From positions 1 through 22,025 of IMG/VR virus record IMGVR_UViG_3300035698_001856: DNA of 22,025 bases; one strand, given 5' to 3'. The notes below the pieces were generated by a model, which searched no databases, was not told the origin of the DNA, and saw only the letters and a program-made list of their open reading frames with translations. This DNA comes from a virus. The translations under genes and the position numbers were made by a program. Position 1 is the stretch's first letter. Each line of letters starts with the position of its first letter. Below are positions 1-6,157 of this stretch, one piece after another.

Positions 1-129
1 AACACCCTTATCGCCTTCCCTGTGGGAACTTGTTTCTGTAAATTCGAAGCCGGTTTCCTCTTCCAGCCACTCAAGGAGTTCTCTTAATATCGGGTGCCTG
101 AATTCCTGTTGTTTGAAGTCGGTTTTCAT
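1..129 (-). CDS. N-terminus of a possible M15-like peptidoglycan peptidase (endolysin), cut by the window edge
   Basis: Only the first 43 codons are present; the frame is still open at the window edge. The ATG at 129 overlaps the stop of the upstream gene (ATGA), so the two are translationally coupled. The visible protein begins MKTDFKQQEFRHPI, has a Leu/Glu-rich helix around residues 15-27, then T-x-x-S-x-H-R-E-G-D-K-G-V at residues 31-43. From memory this resembles the start of phage M15-like D-Ala-D-Ala carboxypeptidase/endolysin domains, where an R-x-G-D-x-G-V-H-G stretch opens the Zn-binding region. The Zn ligands would lie outside the window, so the call is tentative. If correct, it would cleave peptide cross-links of host peptidoglycan at lysis. 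Confidence 0.4.
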   Translation of the reverse strand, partial: MKTDFKQQEFRHPILRELLEWLEEETGFEFTETSSHREGDKGV

Positions 130-299
130 TCTGCTGGCTCGTATATTTTGTTTGCTAAATATTCAGCGAACTCATTAAAAAGGCTTGATGGGAATTCCCT
201 TACTTGGCTACCTTCAGCCCACGTGTAGCCAATTAGAATCTTTATGTCTGACTCAAGATCGGCACCGCTAAATATGTCTCCAAGCTCTTCGGTCTTCAT
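126..299 (-). CDS. Small unknown protein of the leftward cassette (57 aa)
   Basis: A 57-residue frame starting MKTEELGDIFSGADLESD and ending at a TGA shared with the start of the next gene. Its own ATG overlaps the stop of the 68-residue gene before it. The ATGA junctions on both sides are the main reason to call it real. The protein is acidic with no membrane segment, Cys motif or recognised domain. It sits just before the possible cell-wall peptidase, but nothing in it looks like a holin or spanin. Confidence 0.6.
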   Translation of the reverse strand: MKTEELGDIFSGADLESDIKILIGYTWAEGSQVREFPSSLFNEFAEYLANKIYEPAE

Positions 300-502
300 C
301 CCGTAGCCTCTGATAATTGGATTGCAAAAACAAGTATGGTGGTTGCGAGTTGCCTTGATTTGATCGGGTAAAGCGAGGATATTGCAGAGGCAATAGACAG
401 GCCAATATGTAAGTTATCCAGTGACCTTGCTTCGTTGCTGTCTTTTAAGGCTTGGAATATGTCTAATCTTCCATCCGGTAGTCTGTAGAGTTCCCAGTCC
501 AT
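296..502 (-). CDS. Small unknown protein of the leftward cassette (68 aa)
   Basis: The frame begins MDWELYRLPDGRLDIFQALK and ends with a moderately hydrophobic second half containing LHIGLSIASAISSLYP and LATTILVFAIQL. These could be amphipathic helices or weak membrane segments; a holin cannot be excluded, but the hydrophobic runs are broken by charged residues. A weak AAGG lies about 7 nt before the ATG. It follows the repressor-like gene by 55 nt and overlaps the next gene by 4 nt, so it is probably on the same leftward transcript. Confidence 0.55.
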   Translation of the reverse strand: MDWELYRLPDGRLDIFQALKDSNEARSLDNLHIGLSIASAISSLYPIKSRQLATTILVFAIQLSEATG

Positions 503-557
503 TAATTGACCTTGTTGGGGTTTGTGGCTCTAATGTATCTACTTTTTTATTTACTGT

Positions 558-719
558 CTACCCTACTATGCCCTTGTTCTTTTTGATGTAGTCAGAAATA
601 GCAGCCTCAAGTGCTTCAGGAACCTTTTTGCCACAAAGAATACCGGTAGCCCTGAATACTTCCCACAACCGCTTATCTACTTTTATTACCTGATTAGTGA
701 GCTTGTTTTTTATTGTCAT
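558..719 (-). CDS. Ribbon-helix-helix (CopG/Arc-like) DNA-binding protein, probable early repressor
   Basis: A 53-residue protein: a short basic N-terminus (MTIKNKLTNQVIKVDKRLW) that could form the DNA-contacting beta strand, followed by two predicted helices (about residues 17-27 and 33-47, EALEAAISDYIKK). The size and the VDKRLW-to-AISDYIKK pattern match RHH repressors, which bind inverted repeats as dimers of dimers. The start at 719 has a GAGGGG Shine-Dalgarno 4 nt upstream. The frame extends to a TTG at 782, but that TTG is part of the -35 box of its own promoter, so it cannot be the start. It is the first gene of the leftward transcript and lies next to the inverted repeat at 777-801, as expected for an autoregulated repressor. 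No homologue search was possible. Confidence 0.65.
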   Translation of the reverse strand: MTIKNKLTNQVIKVDKRLWEVFRATGILCGKKVPEALEAAISDYIKKNKGIVG

Positions 720-753
720 GTTCCCCTCATTGTTTAATTTAACTGTTGATTTA

Positions 754-782
754 ATACTACCCCAAACTTTTTTTCGTGTCAA
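754..782 (-). promoter_or_regulatory. Sigma70-type promoter for the leftward cassette
   Basis: On the minus strand a perfect -35 TTGACA (782 to 777) is followed after exactly 17 nt by TAGTAT (759 to 754), one mismatch from consensus. Transcription would start near 747, leaving a leader of about 28 nt before the ATG at 719. The -35 box lies inside the left arm of the inverted repeat at 777-801, so a protein bound there would block it. Confidence 0.75.
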
Positions 783-815
783 GTACTTTTTTTACTTGAC
801 AGCATAACTTTTTTT
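766..815. repeat. Three phased ACTTTTTTT tracts in the divergent control region
   Basis: Three copies of ACTTTTTTT, each with seven T, lie at 766-774, 785-793 and 807-815. Start-to-start spacing is 19 and 22 bp, close to two turns of B-DNA. A/T tracts in helical phase are a known cause of intrinsic DNA bending. The middle copy sits in the centre of the inverted repeat and the outer two lie in the spacers of the two divergent promoters. Bending or a direct-repeat binding site is an inference. Confidence 0.6.
777..801. promoter_or_regulatory. Operator-like perfect inverted repeat between divergent promoters
   Basis: TGTCAAGTA (777-785) and TACTTGACA (793-801) are exact reverse complements separated by 7 bp. 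Each arm contains a TTGACA -35 box, one for each strand. The adjacent RHH-like gene is the natural candidate to bind it. The symmetry extends further: AGTATTA occurs at 821-827 on the plus strand and at 758-752 on the minus strand, about equally far from the centre. Confidence 0.75.
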
Positions 816-825
816 ATGGGAGTAT
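796..825 (+). promoter_or_regulatory. Promoter for the rightward early operon
   Basis: A perfect TTGACA (796-801) lies in the right arm of the inverted repeat. The best -10 candidate is GAGTAT (820-825) after an 18-nt spacer; it shares AGTATTA with the -10 region of the leftward promoter. The -10 is weaker than that of the leftward promoter, so the exact start is uncertain. The leader to the first clear gene at 951 would be about 120 nt. A 6-bp stem (AAGAGA 889-894, TCTCTT 902-907) is the only structure noticed there; no U-run follows it. Confidence 0.55.
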
Positions 826-950
826 TACATCAAGGCATCACAAATCGATCCTGAAACGGATAAAACGATCACTGAACATGCCGAGTAAAAGAGACTCTAT
901 ATCTCTTATTGATTTCCCGAATTACTTAACCTTTATTAGAGAGTACAAAC

Positions 951-1205
951 ATGAATGAAGCCATGCCAGCAAAACGCCCAAAGCATTTAGAGCTTAACGC
1001 AGCTATTTGCGAAATTGACAACCTGTCAGAACGTATCCAGTCTTTGCTGTCAAAAATCAATGGCCCGCGACCTATAGCGGATGAAACAGAAAACTCTGAT
1101 GAACCGACGCTGTCTGATGTTCTTACCTTCAGCGTTGATAAAATCAGGTCACGTCTTGAAAGCATGCATCATATGGTTGGCGAAATCGAAGCTGCTCTTT
1201 TTTAA
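951..1205 (+). CDS. First gene of the early operon, unknown function (84 aa)
   Basis: An acidic, probably helical protein beginning MNEAMPAKRPKHLELNAAI. Two amphipathic stretches (about residues 10-37 and 55-83) could form a coiled coil. No Cys cluster, membrane segment or recognised domain. It is first after the rightward early promoter, a position often held by small host-takeover or regulatory proteins, but no function can be assigned. The Shine-Dalgarno is weak (AGAG about 9 nt upstream). A second in-frame ATG at 963 is possible. Confidence 0.65.
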   Translation: MNEAMPAKRPKHLELNAAICEIDNLSERIQSLLSKINGPRPIADETENSDEPTLSDVLTFSVDKIRSRLESMHHMVGEIEAALF

Positions 1206-1211
1206 TAACCG

Positions 1212-1225
1212 GGGGATTCGTCCCC
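1212..1225 (+). other. Small stem-loop with UUCG loop in an intergenic spacer
   Basis: GGGGA (1212-1216), loop TTCG (1217-1220), TCCCC (1221-1225), a perfect 5-bp stem just after the stop of the first early gene and about 10 nt before the Shine-Dalgarno of the next. No U-run follows, so it is not a typical terminator. It could protect the mRNA end or keep the next ribosome site open. Confidence 0.5.
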
Positions 1226-1242
1226 TAAACCAAAGAGGAAAT

Positions 1243-1443
1243 ATGGAAATGATGGAAATGTGGATCGCACGAAGCAAGGGCGGAACGAGATTGTTTTCAT
1301 TCAGTCATAAACCGCATTGGGACGGAACCAAGTGGATCAGCGCAGATGGTCATTGGATTGAACTTCCGAACCAGTGGGTTCAAAGTGTTGGATTCGATCA
1401 GAGTCCTAAGCGGATCAGAAGCATTCGGCTTCACAGGAAATAA
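1243..1443 (+). CDS. Small Trp-rich unknown protein (66 aa)
   Basis: Start chosen at 1243 because AGAGGAA lies just upstream; the frame is open further left but runs through the preceding gene. The protein starts MEMMEMWIARSKGGTRLF and is basic, with four Trp residues (in MWIAR, HWDGTKWIS, HWIELP and QWVQS). The pattern suggests a small beta-rich fold. No family recognised. It lies 37 nt after the previous gene and 15 nt before the next. Confidence 0.65.
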   Translation: MEMMEMWIARSKGGTRLFSFSHKPHWDGTKWISADGHWIELPNQWVQSVGFDQSPKRIRSIRLHRK

Positions 1444-1458
1444 ACCAATGGGAGAATT

Positions 1459-1704
1459 ATGAGCGATAAATATTTTGAAGACCCACTCAGAGAGAACATT
1501 GTCAAAGAGCTATGCCTCATCAATGCCATGTATGAACACGGACAGCGGTGGGACGGCAGTTTCTCGATGAAAGAGAACAAAGACACCGGAAGGTTTCTCC
1601 TGGTAGTCGGACGGATTGAGGCGTCAGGAGACACGGCAGTCCAGGCAATGCAGAATTTCATTTCAAATGCAACGAACCCGGATTACGAACCCATTCCATT
1701 CTAG
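1459..1704 (+). CDS. Small unknown early protein (81 aa)
   Basis: Begins MSDKYFEDPLRENIVKELC with GGGAGAA about 3 nt before the ATG. An N-terminal helix (residues 9-27) is followed by an alternating polar/hydrophobic region (GRFLLVVGRIEASGDTAVQAM) that could form two strands and a helix. No Cys or His motif and no known domain. It is spaced 15 nt from the previous gene and 9 nt from the next. Confidence 0.65.
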   Translation: MSDKYFEDPLRENIVKELCLINAMYEHGQRWDGSFSMKENKDTGRFLLVVGRIEASGDTAVQAMQNFISNATNPDYEPIPF

Positions 1705-1713
1705 GGATAAAAT

Positions 1714-1980
1714 ATGAAAATGTCAGTAAGGGGTATCTGCGGGAAGTATGCGGAAGTCACAGTTGAGGAAGGCGGTACAACTATTATTGATGGTCCACTC
1801 GATCAGAAAGAGATAAATGATCTTATCGAAAATCTGGAAGATGTTATTCAGGATTTAAAATCTTACGTGGAAGATAAAGAGGGCGAAGAGTGCGAGGTTT
1901 GTATTTACATGAGACACGGCCAATGTCGTGCAGAAGGTGAAACTGATACGGCAGGTGACTGTCCTTCATTCAAGGATTAA
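1714..1980 (+). CDS. Small protein with C-terminal Cys cluster (88 aa)
   Basis: Begins MKMSVRGICGKYAEVTVEE after an AGGGATAAA Shine-Dalgarno region. The middle is a long acidic helix (about 30-55, DQKEINDLIENLEDVIQDL). The C-terminus has C-x2-C, then C and C (EECEVCIYMRHGQCR and AGDCPSF), a small metal-binding pattern also seen in the gene at 9611. No catalytic motif is visible. It ends 2 nt before the ATG of the next gene and its last codons carry that gene's AAGGA ribosome site. Confidence 0.65.
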   Translation: MKMSVRGICGKYAEVTVEEGGTTIIDGPLDQKEINDLIENLEDVIQDLKSYVEDKEGEECEVCIYMRHGQCRAEGETDTAGDCPSFKD

Positions 1981-1982
1981 AA

Positions 1983-2215
1983 ATGAAAAAGAACCGGCAT
2001 TCCCTGTACATCCAGATGTGGCAGGGCAAGAACAAGTTTGCAACGCAATGGGGATGACCCTTCGTGATTACTTCGCAGCAAAAGCGATGGCGGCAATTTT
2101 AGGCAATCCTCATGTTGATCAGCGATCAGGTCCAATGTGTGAAGCGGGGAATGACTATATTTCTAATTGGTCATACGAACAGGCAGATTCAATGTTAAAA
2201 GAGCGGGGAAAATGA
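1983..2215 (+). CDS. Small phage protein with GMTLRDYFAAKAM motif; start and body in different frames
   Basis: The body EPAFPVHPDVAGQEQ...GMTLRDYFAAKAM resembles a common small phage protein whose members start just before the PAFP stretch. In this frame there is no ATG near it; the nearest lies at 1928 inside the upstream gene. An ATG at 1983, with AAGGA at 1972-1976 (6-nt spacing), is in the zero frame and reads MKKNRHSLYIQMW before a stop near 2057. The third-codon region is ATG AAA AAG AAC; a -1 shift on AAA AAG gives M-K-K-E-P-A-F-P and enters the long frame exactly. So this is either -1 frameshifting, transcriptional slippage on A5, a one-base deletion or sequencing error, or an unusual ATT start at 1976. 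The gene overlaps the next by 4 nt. Confidence 0.6.
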
Positions 2216-2568
2216 TCAATCTCGGGATAGAGGCTCAACGGTGGATGATGGTGCTTAAAGTCCTTCCGTATCGTAACCTGATATCGGTGCTGGATAGCAT
2301 GACGGGGCATGAAATGGCGATAATCTGCACGTATTATGCTGCAAGTGTTGACTTTGAGTCTGTCAGAGTCCGGACCGCTTTTCAGATGACTTTAGGATGG
2401 AAGCTACGGTTCATAATGGTACTATTACACGACATGCTACACTATGCAAGCAGTGTATCCGGAACCGTTTTTAATCCATCCTCTATCGCCTGGAAGTCAA
2501 TCAAGCACTTTGAGCGTAACCTCAAATTTTACCACAACATTATCAGGAGGCATTATGTCACTGCTTGA
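2212..2568 (+). CDS. Unknown early protein (118 aa)
   Basis: Start at 2212 overlaps the previous stop (ATGA) and has CGGGGAAA just upstream; the frame is open further left only through the preceding gene. The protein begins MINLGIEAQRWMMVLKVLP and is mostly alpha-helical and rather hydrophobic (MAIICTYYAASV, FIMVLLHDMLHYASS), with a basic C-terminus (FERNLKFYHNIIRRH). Weak membrane association is possible. No family recognised. Its 3' end overlaps the annealing protein gene by 14 nt and contains that gene's AGGAGG. Confidence 0.6.
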   Translation: MINLGIEAQRWMMVLKVLPYRNLISVLDSMTGHEMAIICTYYAASVDFESVRVRTAFQMTLGWKLRFIMVLLHDMLHYASSVSGTVFNPSSIAWKSIKHFERNLKFYHNIIRRHYVTA

Positions 2569-3151
2569 GATTCAGACAGAGTTAAAAGCGCCGAAGAGGC
2601 AGAACAACGATTTCGGTGGCTACAAATACCGGAACTGTGAAGATATACTGGAAGCGGTTAAGCCTCTTCTGAAGAAACACAATTGCAGATTGACTATTAC
2701 TGATTCAATAGTTGAGGTTGGCGGTCGGGTTTACGTTGAGGCGACTGTTAGAATTATCTGGAAAGAAAGCGATGCAGATGGGTCAGTATCAGAGACAGTC
2801 AAGGCATACGCAAGGGAGCCTGAGTCAAAGAAAGGAATGGACGAAAGTCAGATCACCGGGGCTGCATCTTCATATGCTCGAAAATACGCCTTAAACGGTC
2901 TTTTCCTGATAGATGATACCAAGGATGCAGACAATCAGGACAATTCAACGTCAGGTGCCAGCAATCAACAGCAGAAGCCAAAAGCTGAAGACGGTGGAGC
3001 AATGAACGCTGATGATTGCCTTGTATGTTACGAAGCGTGGAATGGCAAGTTGTATAAAGGCAACACGATCTATTGGAATAACAAGAAATACTCCCTTTCA
3101 GATAAGCAAGCCGACTGGTTTAAAGCTCAGTCTAAATTCAAAGAATCTTAA
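2555..3151 (+). CDS. erf: Erf-family single-strand annealing protein
   Basis: A 198-residue protein with the hallmarks of the phage Erf/ERF family: an N-terminal core with FGGYKYRNCEDILEAVKPLL (residues about 20-40) and the signature QITGAASSYARKYALNGLF with DDTKDAD (about 98-125). After a Gln/Ser-rich linker comes a short aromatic, basic tail (about 155-198). ERF proteins anneal complementary single strands in phage homologous recombination and can circularise or repair phage DNA. The start at 2555 is fixed by a perfect AGGAGG 4 nt upstream. P22 Erf is of similar size (about 200 residues). The coiled-coil gene and the NinB-like gene that follow fit a recombination module. Confident at family level. 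Confidence 0.9.
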   Translation: MSLLEIQTELKAPKRQNNDFGGYKYRNCEDILEAVKPLLKKHNCRLTITDSIVEVGGRVYVEATVRIIWKESDADGSVSETVKAYAREPESKKGMDESQITGAASSYARKYALNGLFLIDDTKDADNQDNSTSGASNQQQKPKAEDGGAMNADDCLVCYEAWNGKLYKGNTIYWNNKKYSLSDKQADWFKAQSKFKES

Positions 3152-3165
3152 CAATTGGGGAAACC

Positions 3166-4155
3166 ATGAGAAGAGAAGAGGCAGCACCCGAAGTCGCAAC
3201 TGAACTGGTTGTCATCGAGAATATAAACGCCGTTGAGCTGTTCACTGGTGAAAAAGTGGACCCCTTACTTGAGGGGATTTCTGAAAAAGTGAAAGCGTTT
3301 ATTCCAGACCTTAAAACCGATTCCAGCCGAAAGAAAATCGCATCTATGGCACATCAGGTGTCGAAGGCGAAAACCGCACTTGACGGCATGGGTAAGGATC
3401 TGGTTGCAGATTGGAAGGCGAAGGCGAAGACTGTTGACGCATCCCGCAAGCATATCCGTGATTGTCTGGATTACCTGAAAGCTGAAGTTCGTAAACCTCT
3501 GACTGATTGGGAGGATGAAGAAGATTGGAAAAAGGAAGAGGCCCGTCTACTCACTGAATACCTGGCTGATTGGGATCAGGCTATTGCAGACAATGATTTC
3601 ATCGATCGGGAGCGCGAGGTTCTTCGGAAAGAGGCTGAATTCGCCAAGATTGAAAAGGAACGACTTGAAGCGGAAGAGGCGGACAGATTCGCAAAGGCTC
3701 AGTTTGAGCGAGAAGAACGTCTTCAGAAAGAAGCTGCCGACAACGCCAAGCTCGAAGCTGAGAAAAAGGCGAACGCTGAAAAAGAGAAGATTCTCAAGCG
3801 CGAGGCGAAGGCCAAAGTTGACAAGGAAGAGGCCAAGCGCAAGCTGAAAGAAGCTGAGCAGAAGCGGGTTGATGATGCAAAACAGGCGAAGATTGGTCAG
3901 GAAAACGCTGTGAAACTCGCTGAACAGAAAGCCGCTGATGAAGCTAAACGGGTTGAACGTGACCGGCTGGAAACTGAACGCATCGAACGCGAGAAGGCAG
4001 AGAAGAAAGCGGCCAATGTCAAGCATCAGAAAAAGATTAATAACGAGGCTCTGGCTGATTTAGTGAAGGCGCTTGGTGTTGATGATAATTTTGGAATGGA
4101 GATCATCAAAGCTATTGCCAAAGGTCAGATCTCCTATATTTCCATTAATTACTGA
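3166..4155 (+). CDS. DUF1351-like coiled-coil recombination accessory protein (329 aa)
   Basis: Residues about 30-125 (FTGEKVDPLLEGISEKVKAF, then SSRKKIASMAHQVSKAKTAL and RKPLTDWEDEE) match what I recall of DUF1351 phage proteins, which lie beside recombinase genes. Residues about 125-290 are an almost uninterrupted highly charged coiled coil rich in Glu, Lys, Ala and Arg. The C-terminal 35 residues (KINNEALADLVKALGVDDNFG) look globular. GGGG precedes the ATG by 5 nt. The stop overlaps the NinB-like ATG by one base. The role is unknown; a partner or scaffold for the annealing protein is an inference from position. Confidence 0.75.
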   Translation: MRREEAAPEVATELVVIENINAVELFTGEKVDPLLEGISEKVKAFIPDLKTDSSRKKIASMAHQVSKAKTALDGMGKDLVADWKAKAKTVDASRKHIRDCLDYLKAEVRKPLTDWEDEEDWKKEEARLLTEYLADWDQAIADNDFIDREREVLRKEAEFAKIEKERLEAEEADRFAKAQFEREERLQKEAADNAKLEAEKKANAEKEKILKREAKAKVDKEEAKRKLKEAEQKRVDDAKQAKIGQENAVKLAEQKAADEAKRVERDRLETERIEREKAEKKAANVKHQKKINNEALADLVKALGVDDNFGMEIIKAIAKGQISYISINY

Positions 4156-4640
4156 TGAAACAGAAAACTTTCGTCCTGAGAGATAAAGCCGTCCTATCCC
4201 ATCTCATCGCTTTTATCGAAGCTCAGCCAGAGAAGCCGCTGATCGAGGTTGTGGTCAAAGATCATCACAAAGACCGGAGCTTGCTGCAAAATACGATTTA
4301 TTGGTATTGGGCTACTATAATCGCCAATGAGTTGGGAATGACTAAAGAGGATCTGCATTATGATCTCAGACGCCGGATGCTGGTCCCGATTTATGAACGG
4401 GATGATGAAGGATATGCGGCCATGATTCAGGCAGTCAGAGAGGTCCACAATCAAGGATTCCATGCAGAGTCAAAGGCTTTATCAGATCAGATTATCAAGT
4501 TGACCAGCACAACCAACGCCACGGTTAAACAGTTCGCTGAATATCTGACCGAGATTGAGCGAGACATGATCGGAAAGGGAGTTGCTTTACCACACAAAGA
4601 GGATCAATATTATGATGCTCTCATGATTAAACCAGCATAG
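4155..4640 (+). CDS. ninB: NinB-like recombination protein
   Basis: A 161-residue protein starting MKQKTFVLRDKAVLSHLIAF. It carries the NinB pattern: KDHHKDRSLLQNTIYWYWATIIANELG (about 35-62), then DLRRRMLVP, and a C-terminal LTSTTNATVKQFAEYLTEIE. NinB (lambda Orf) binds single-stranded DNA and acts as a recombination mediator beside the annealing protein. The length is close to that of lambda Orf (about 146 residues). The ATG overlaps the previous stop by one base (TGATG). Position in the ERF module supports the call. Confidence 0.85.
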   Translation: MKQKTFVLRDKAVLSHLIAFIEAQPEKPLIEVVVKDHHKDRSLLQNTIYWYWATIIANELGMTKEDLHYDLRRRMLVPIYERDDEGYAAMIQAVREVHNQGFHAESKALSDQIIKLTSTTNATVKQFAEYLTEIERDMIGKGVALPHKEDQYYDALMIKPA

Positions 4641-4649
4641 GAGAAGAGA

Positions 4650-4910
4650 ATGAAAAGTTATTATCATTTAATACTTGAGATCGATGTGCCAAAACATGAA
4701 ATGCCAAGAGGGGCAGACGGTCCGATGAGAAACGCAATATATGAAGCTGCTGAGAAATTGCACAAGGACGCAAAGGTTATGGGTATTTGGTCTGGTTGGG
4801 GATTGACAAAGAAAGGTGCAATGAATGTCCTTTCAGAGTCGTGCAAGGGTAAAAATACAATATCAACCCAGACTTGCAATCTCATAGGTGACAGGCGCAG
4901 AGATAAATGA
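4650..4910 (+). CDS. Small unknown protein after the recombination module (86 aa)
   Basis: Begins MKSYYHLILEIDVPKHEM with AGGAGAAGAG upstream. The start suggests a beta strand, followed by a helix (MRNAIYEAAEKLHKDAKV) and a Gly/Trp loop (GIWSGWGLTKKG). The C-terminus is basic (GDRRRDK). No domain recognised. It begins 9 nt after the NinB-like gene and ends in an ATGA overlap with the next gene. Confidence 0.6.
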   Translation: MKSYYHLILEIDVPKHEMPRGADGPMRNAIYEAAEKLHKDAKVMGIWSGWGLTKKGAMNVLSESCKGKNTISTQTCNLIGDRRRDK

Positions 4911-5221
4911 AACACGAAAAACCCGGCAAGGCCAAGAAATCGCACCGGCCAAAACACAAGCCGCCGAAGGATAGATATTGCCGCCGATGTGGGTCAGATA
5001 ACGGGGACTGCGCTTGGAGACACGCTGAAAGCCGGTTGATTAAAATGGCTCACGGTGGCGGGATAATGGGAGGGAAACTTCCAGATGATCAGACCGCTTT
5101 CCTCTGCCAGAATTGCGATCTGATACTATCTCAACCGCTGCCGAAGGATGCTAGTCAGAAAGAGTTAGAGATTCATGCTGCAGAATGGAAAATTGTTATA
5201 AACCTATCACATGAGAGATGA
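4907..5221 (+). CDS. Zinc-binding protein, possibly a degenerate DUF1364/HNH-type nuclease (104 aa)
   Basis: A basic, Pro/Lys-rich N-terminus (1-23) is followed by C25-x2-C28, then CAWRHAES at 35-42, a Gly-rich segment HGGGIMGGKLPDD (49-61) and C67-x2-C70. The spacing of two Cys pairs around a His-containing region recalls small phage nucleases of the DUF1364/HNH type found beside NinB. The usual final C-x2-C-H reads C-Q-N-C-D here, so the metal or catalytic His may be missing. It could be an inactive relative or a plain zinc-binding DNA protein. ATGA overlaps link it to both neighbours. Confidence 0.6.
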   Translation: MKHEKPGKAKKSHRPKHKPPKDRYCRRCGSDNGDCAWRHAESRLIKMAHGGGIMGGKLPDDQTAFLCQNCDLILSQPLPKDASQKELEIHAAEWKIVINLSHER

Positions 5222-5646
5222 AGATGAAAAAGTGGAGATTGAACATACCAGATAAAGTTAGAAGATGTGATGCTCACGCAGCATTTTCTATGAATGGAAA
5301 GAATGGTGATGTGATACCCCTAGAAGAGGTGGATGAATATTATTACATGTACAAAAAATACTACCAAGTCCCAAAAGACTGGCTCGAACCAATCCAAGAC
5401 GAGCCAGTGAGCGCTGAGGAAGTAATAAAAAAATCCCTGAAGGCTGTTAAATTTGTAACTGATGAACCAAGTATTGAACAATTTACATATAACGAGTTGC
5501 TGGCAGTGGTTAAAGAGGCAGAAGCAAACAACGAACTACGCCACCAGCGGAAGCAGAGTTTTGAAGAGTGGTTCGAGAAGAACAAGGTTTGGCTTGATTG
5601 TAAAAACATCTCCAAAAAACAAGCTGAAAGAATACGGGGAGACTAA
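5218..5646 (+). CDS. Unknown early protein (142 aa)
   Basis: Begins MKMKKWRLNIPDKVRRCDAH. The N-terminal third looks globular and aromatic (DEYYYMYKKYYQVPKDWLEP), followed by a charged, helical C-terminal half (ELLAVVKEAEANNELRHQRK). Two starts are possible: 5218, which overlaps the previous stop (ATGA), or 5224, which has AGAG at better distance. No known domain. The middle is relatively AT-rich. It ends 1 nt before the ATG of the next gene. Confidence 0.6.
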   Translation: MKMKKWRLNIPDKVRRCDAHAAFSMNGKNGDVIPLEEVDEYYYMYKKYYQVPKDWLEPIQDEPVSAEEVIKKSLKAVKFVTDEPSIEQFTYNELLAVVKEAEANNELRHQRKQSFEEWFEKNKVWLDCKNISKKQAERIRGD

Positions 5647-5647
5647 A

Positions 5648-5875
5648 ATGAAAGGTAGAATGAACTGGAGGAACGCTAGAAAGAAAGGGACCGCTCCAAG
5701 TGATACAGCGAACATATTTCCGAAAAAGGGGTACCAGGTAAGCCGTGAAATTATCGAGCAGGAGACAAGCAGGTTCCTGGAGAAAGGCGGAAAGATCAAA
5801 TTGGTTGTGAAGGTTGAAGAGTCTCCTTATCTTTATGGACATTCGAGTTCATGTTTTATTGAGGACGAGATATGA
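5648..5875 (+). CDS. Small basic unknown protein (75 aa)
   Basis: Start at 5648 follows GGGGAGA by 6 nt; the open frame extends left through the previous gene but has no ribosome site there. The protein begins MKGRMNWRNARKKGTAPSD. The basic N-terminus is followed by a helix (VSREIIEQETSRFLEKGGK) and a strand (IKLVVKVEES). The next in-frame ATG is at 5660. No family recognised. It ends in an ATGA overlap with the next gene. Confidence 0.6.
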   Translation: MKGRMNWRNARKKGTAPSDTANIFPKKGYQVSREIIEQETSRFLEKGGKIKLVVKVEESPYLYGHSSSCFIEDEI

Positions 5876-6141
5876 GAGTAACTATTGACGTATGCGAACA
5901 TTGTGGGTTGGAAATAAAAAAGCATGATGGCAACAAAATAATTGGAAAAGACGGGCTTCCTCAATACCACTTTGGATGCTTTCATAACTCTGAAGATTTT
6001 TGCCATAAGGATGGTTACGATTTCTATTATTTTACAGGAATAGCAGATTTCCTATCTATCGGAGGTGGTAGTATTGATATTGAGAAACTAGTAATTGAAG
6101 CTTTTAATTGTGGGTTTAAAAAAGGGGTTAAATCACTTTAA
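5872..6141 (+). CDS. Small Cys/His protein with a LIM-like metal pattern (89 aa)
   Basis: Starts MRVTIDVCEHCGLEIKKHDG. C8-x2-C11 and H33-x2-C36 (QYHFGCFHN) give one C2HC zinc-knuckle arrangement, and another Cys is at 44. A helix follows near the C-terminus (DIEKLVIEAFNCGFKKG). Metal binding is likely from the spacing; a DNA, RNA or protein-binding role is inference. It is the last gene before the 157-nt gap and ends with TAA at 6139-6141. Confidence 0.6.
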   Translation: MRVTIDVCEHCGLEIKKHDGNKIIGKDGLPQYHFGCFHNSEDFCHKDGYDFYYFTGIADFLSIGGGSIDIEKLVIEAFNCGFKKGVKSL

Positions 6142-6157
6142 CCGAACGGCTCCGGGC

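Noticed and set aside
720-782. N-terminal extension of the repressor-like gene to a TTG at 782
   Set aside because: That TTG is part of the -35 box, upstream of the likely transcription start; the ATG at 719 has a good ribosome site.
889-907. AAGAGA...TCTCTT stem in the early leader as a terminator or attenuator
   Set aside because: Only 6 mostly weak pairs and no U-run follow.
878-958. 26-codon frame MPSKRDSISLIDF... in the leader of the early operon, overlapping the first gene by 8 nt
   Set aside because: There is no ribosome site and no sign of attenuation after it; the length and composition could be chance.
3547-4026. Open frame of 159 codons on the minus strand, rich in Leu and Phe
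   Set aside because: It is the complement of the Glu/Lys-rich coiled coil in the plus-strand gene at 3166-4155; such repeats give long antisense frames without meaning.
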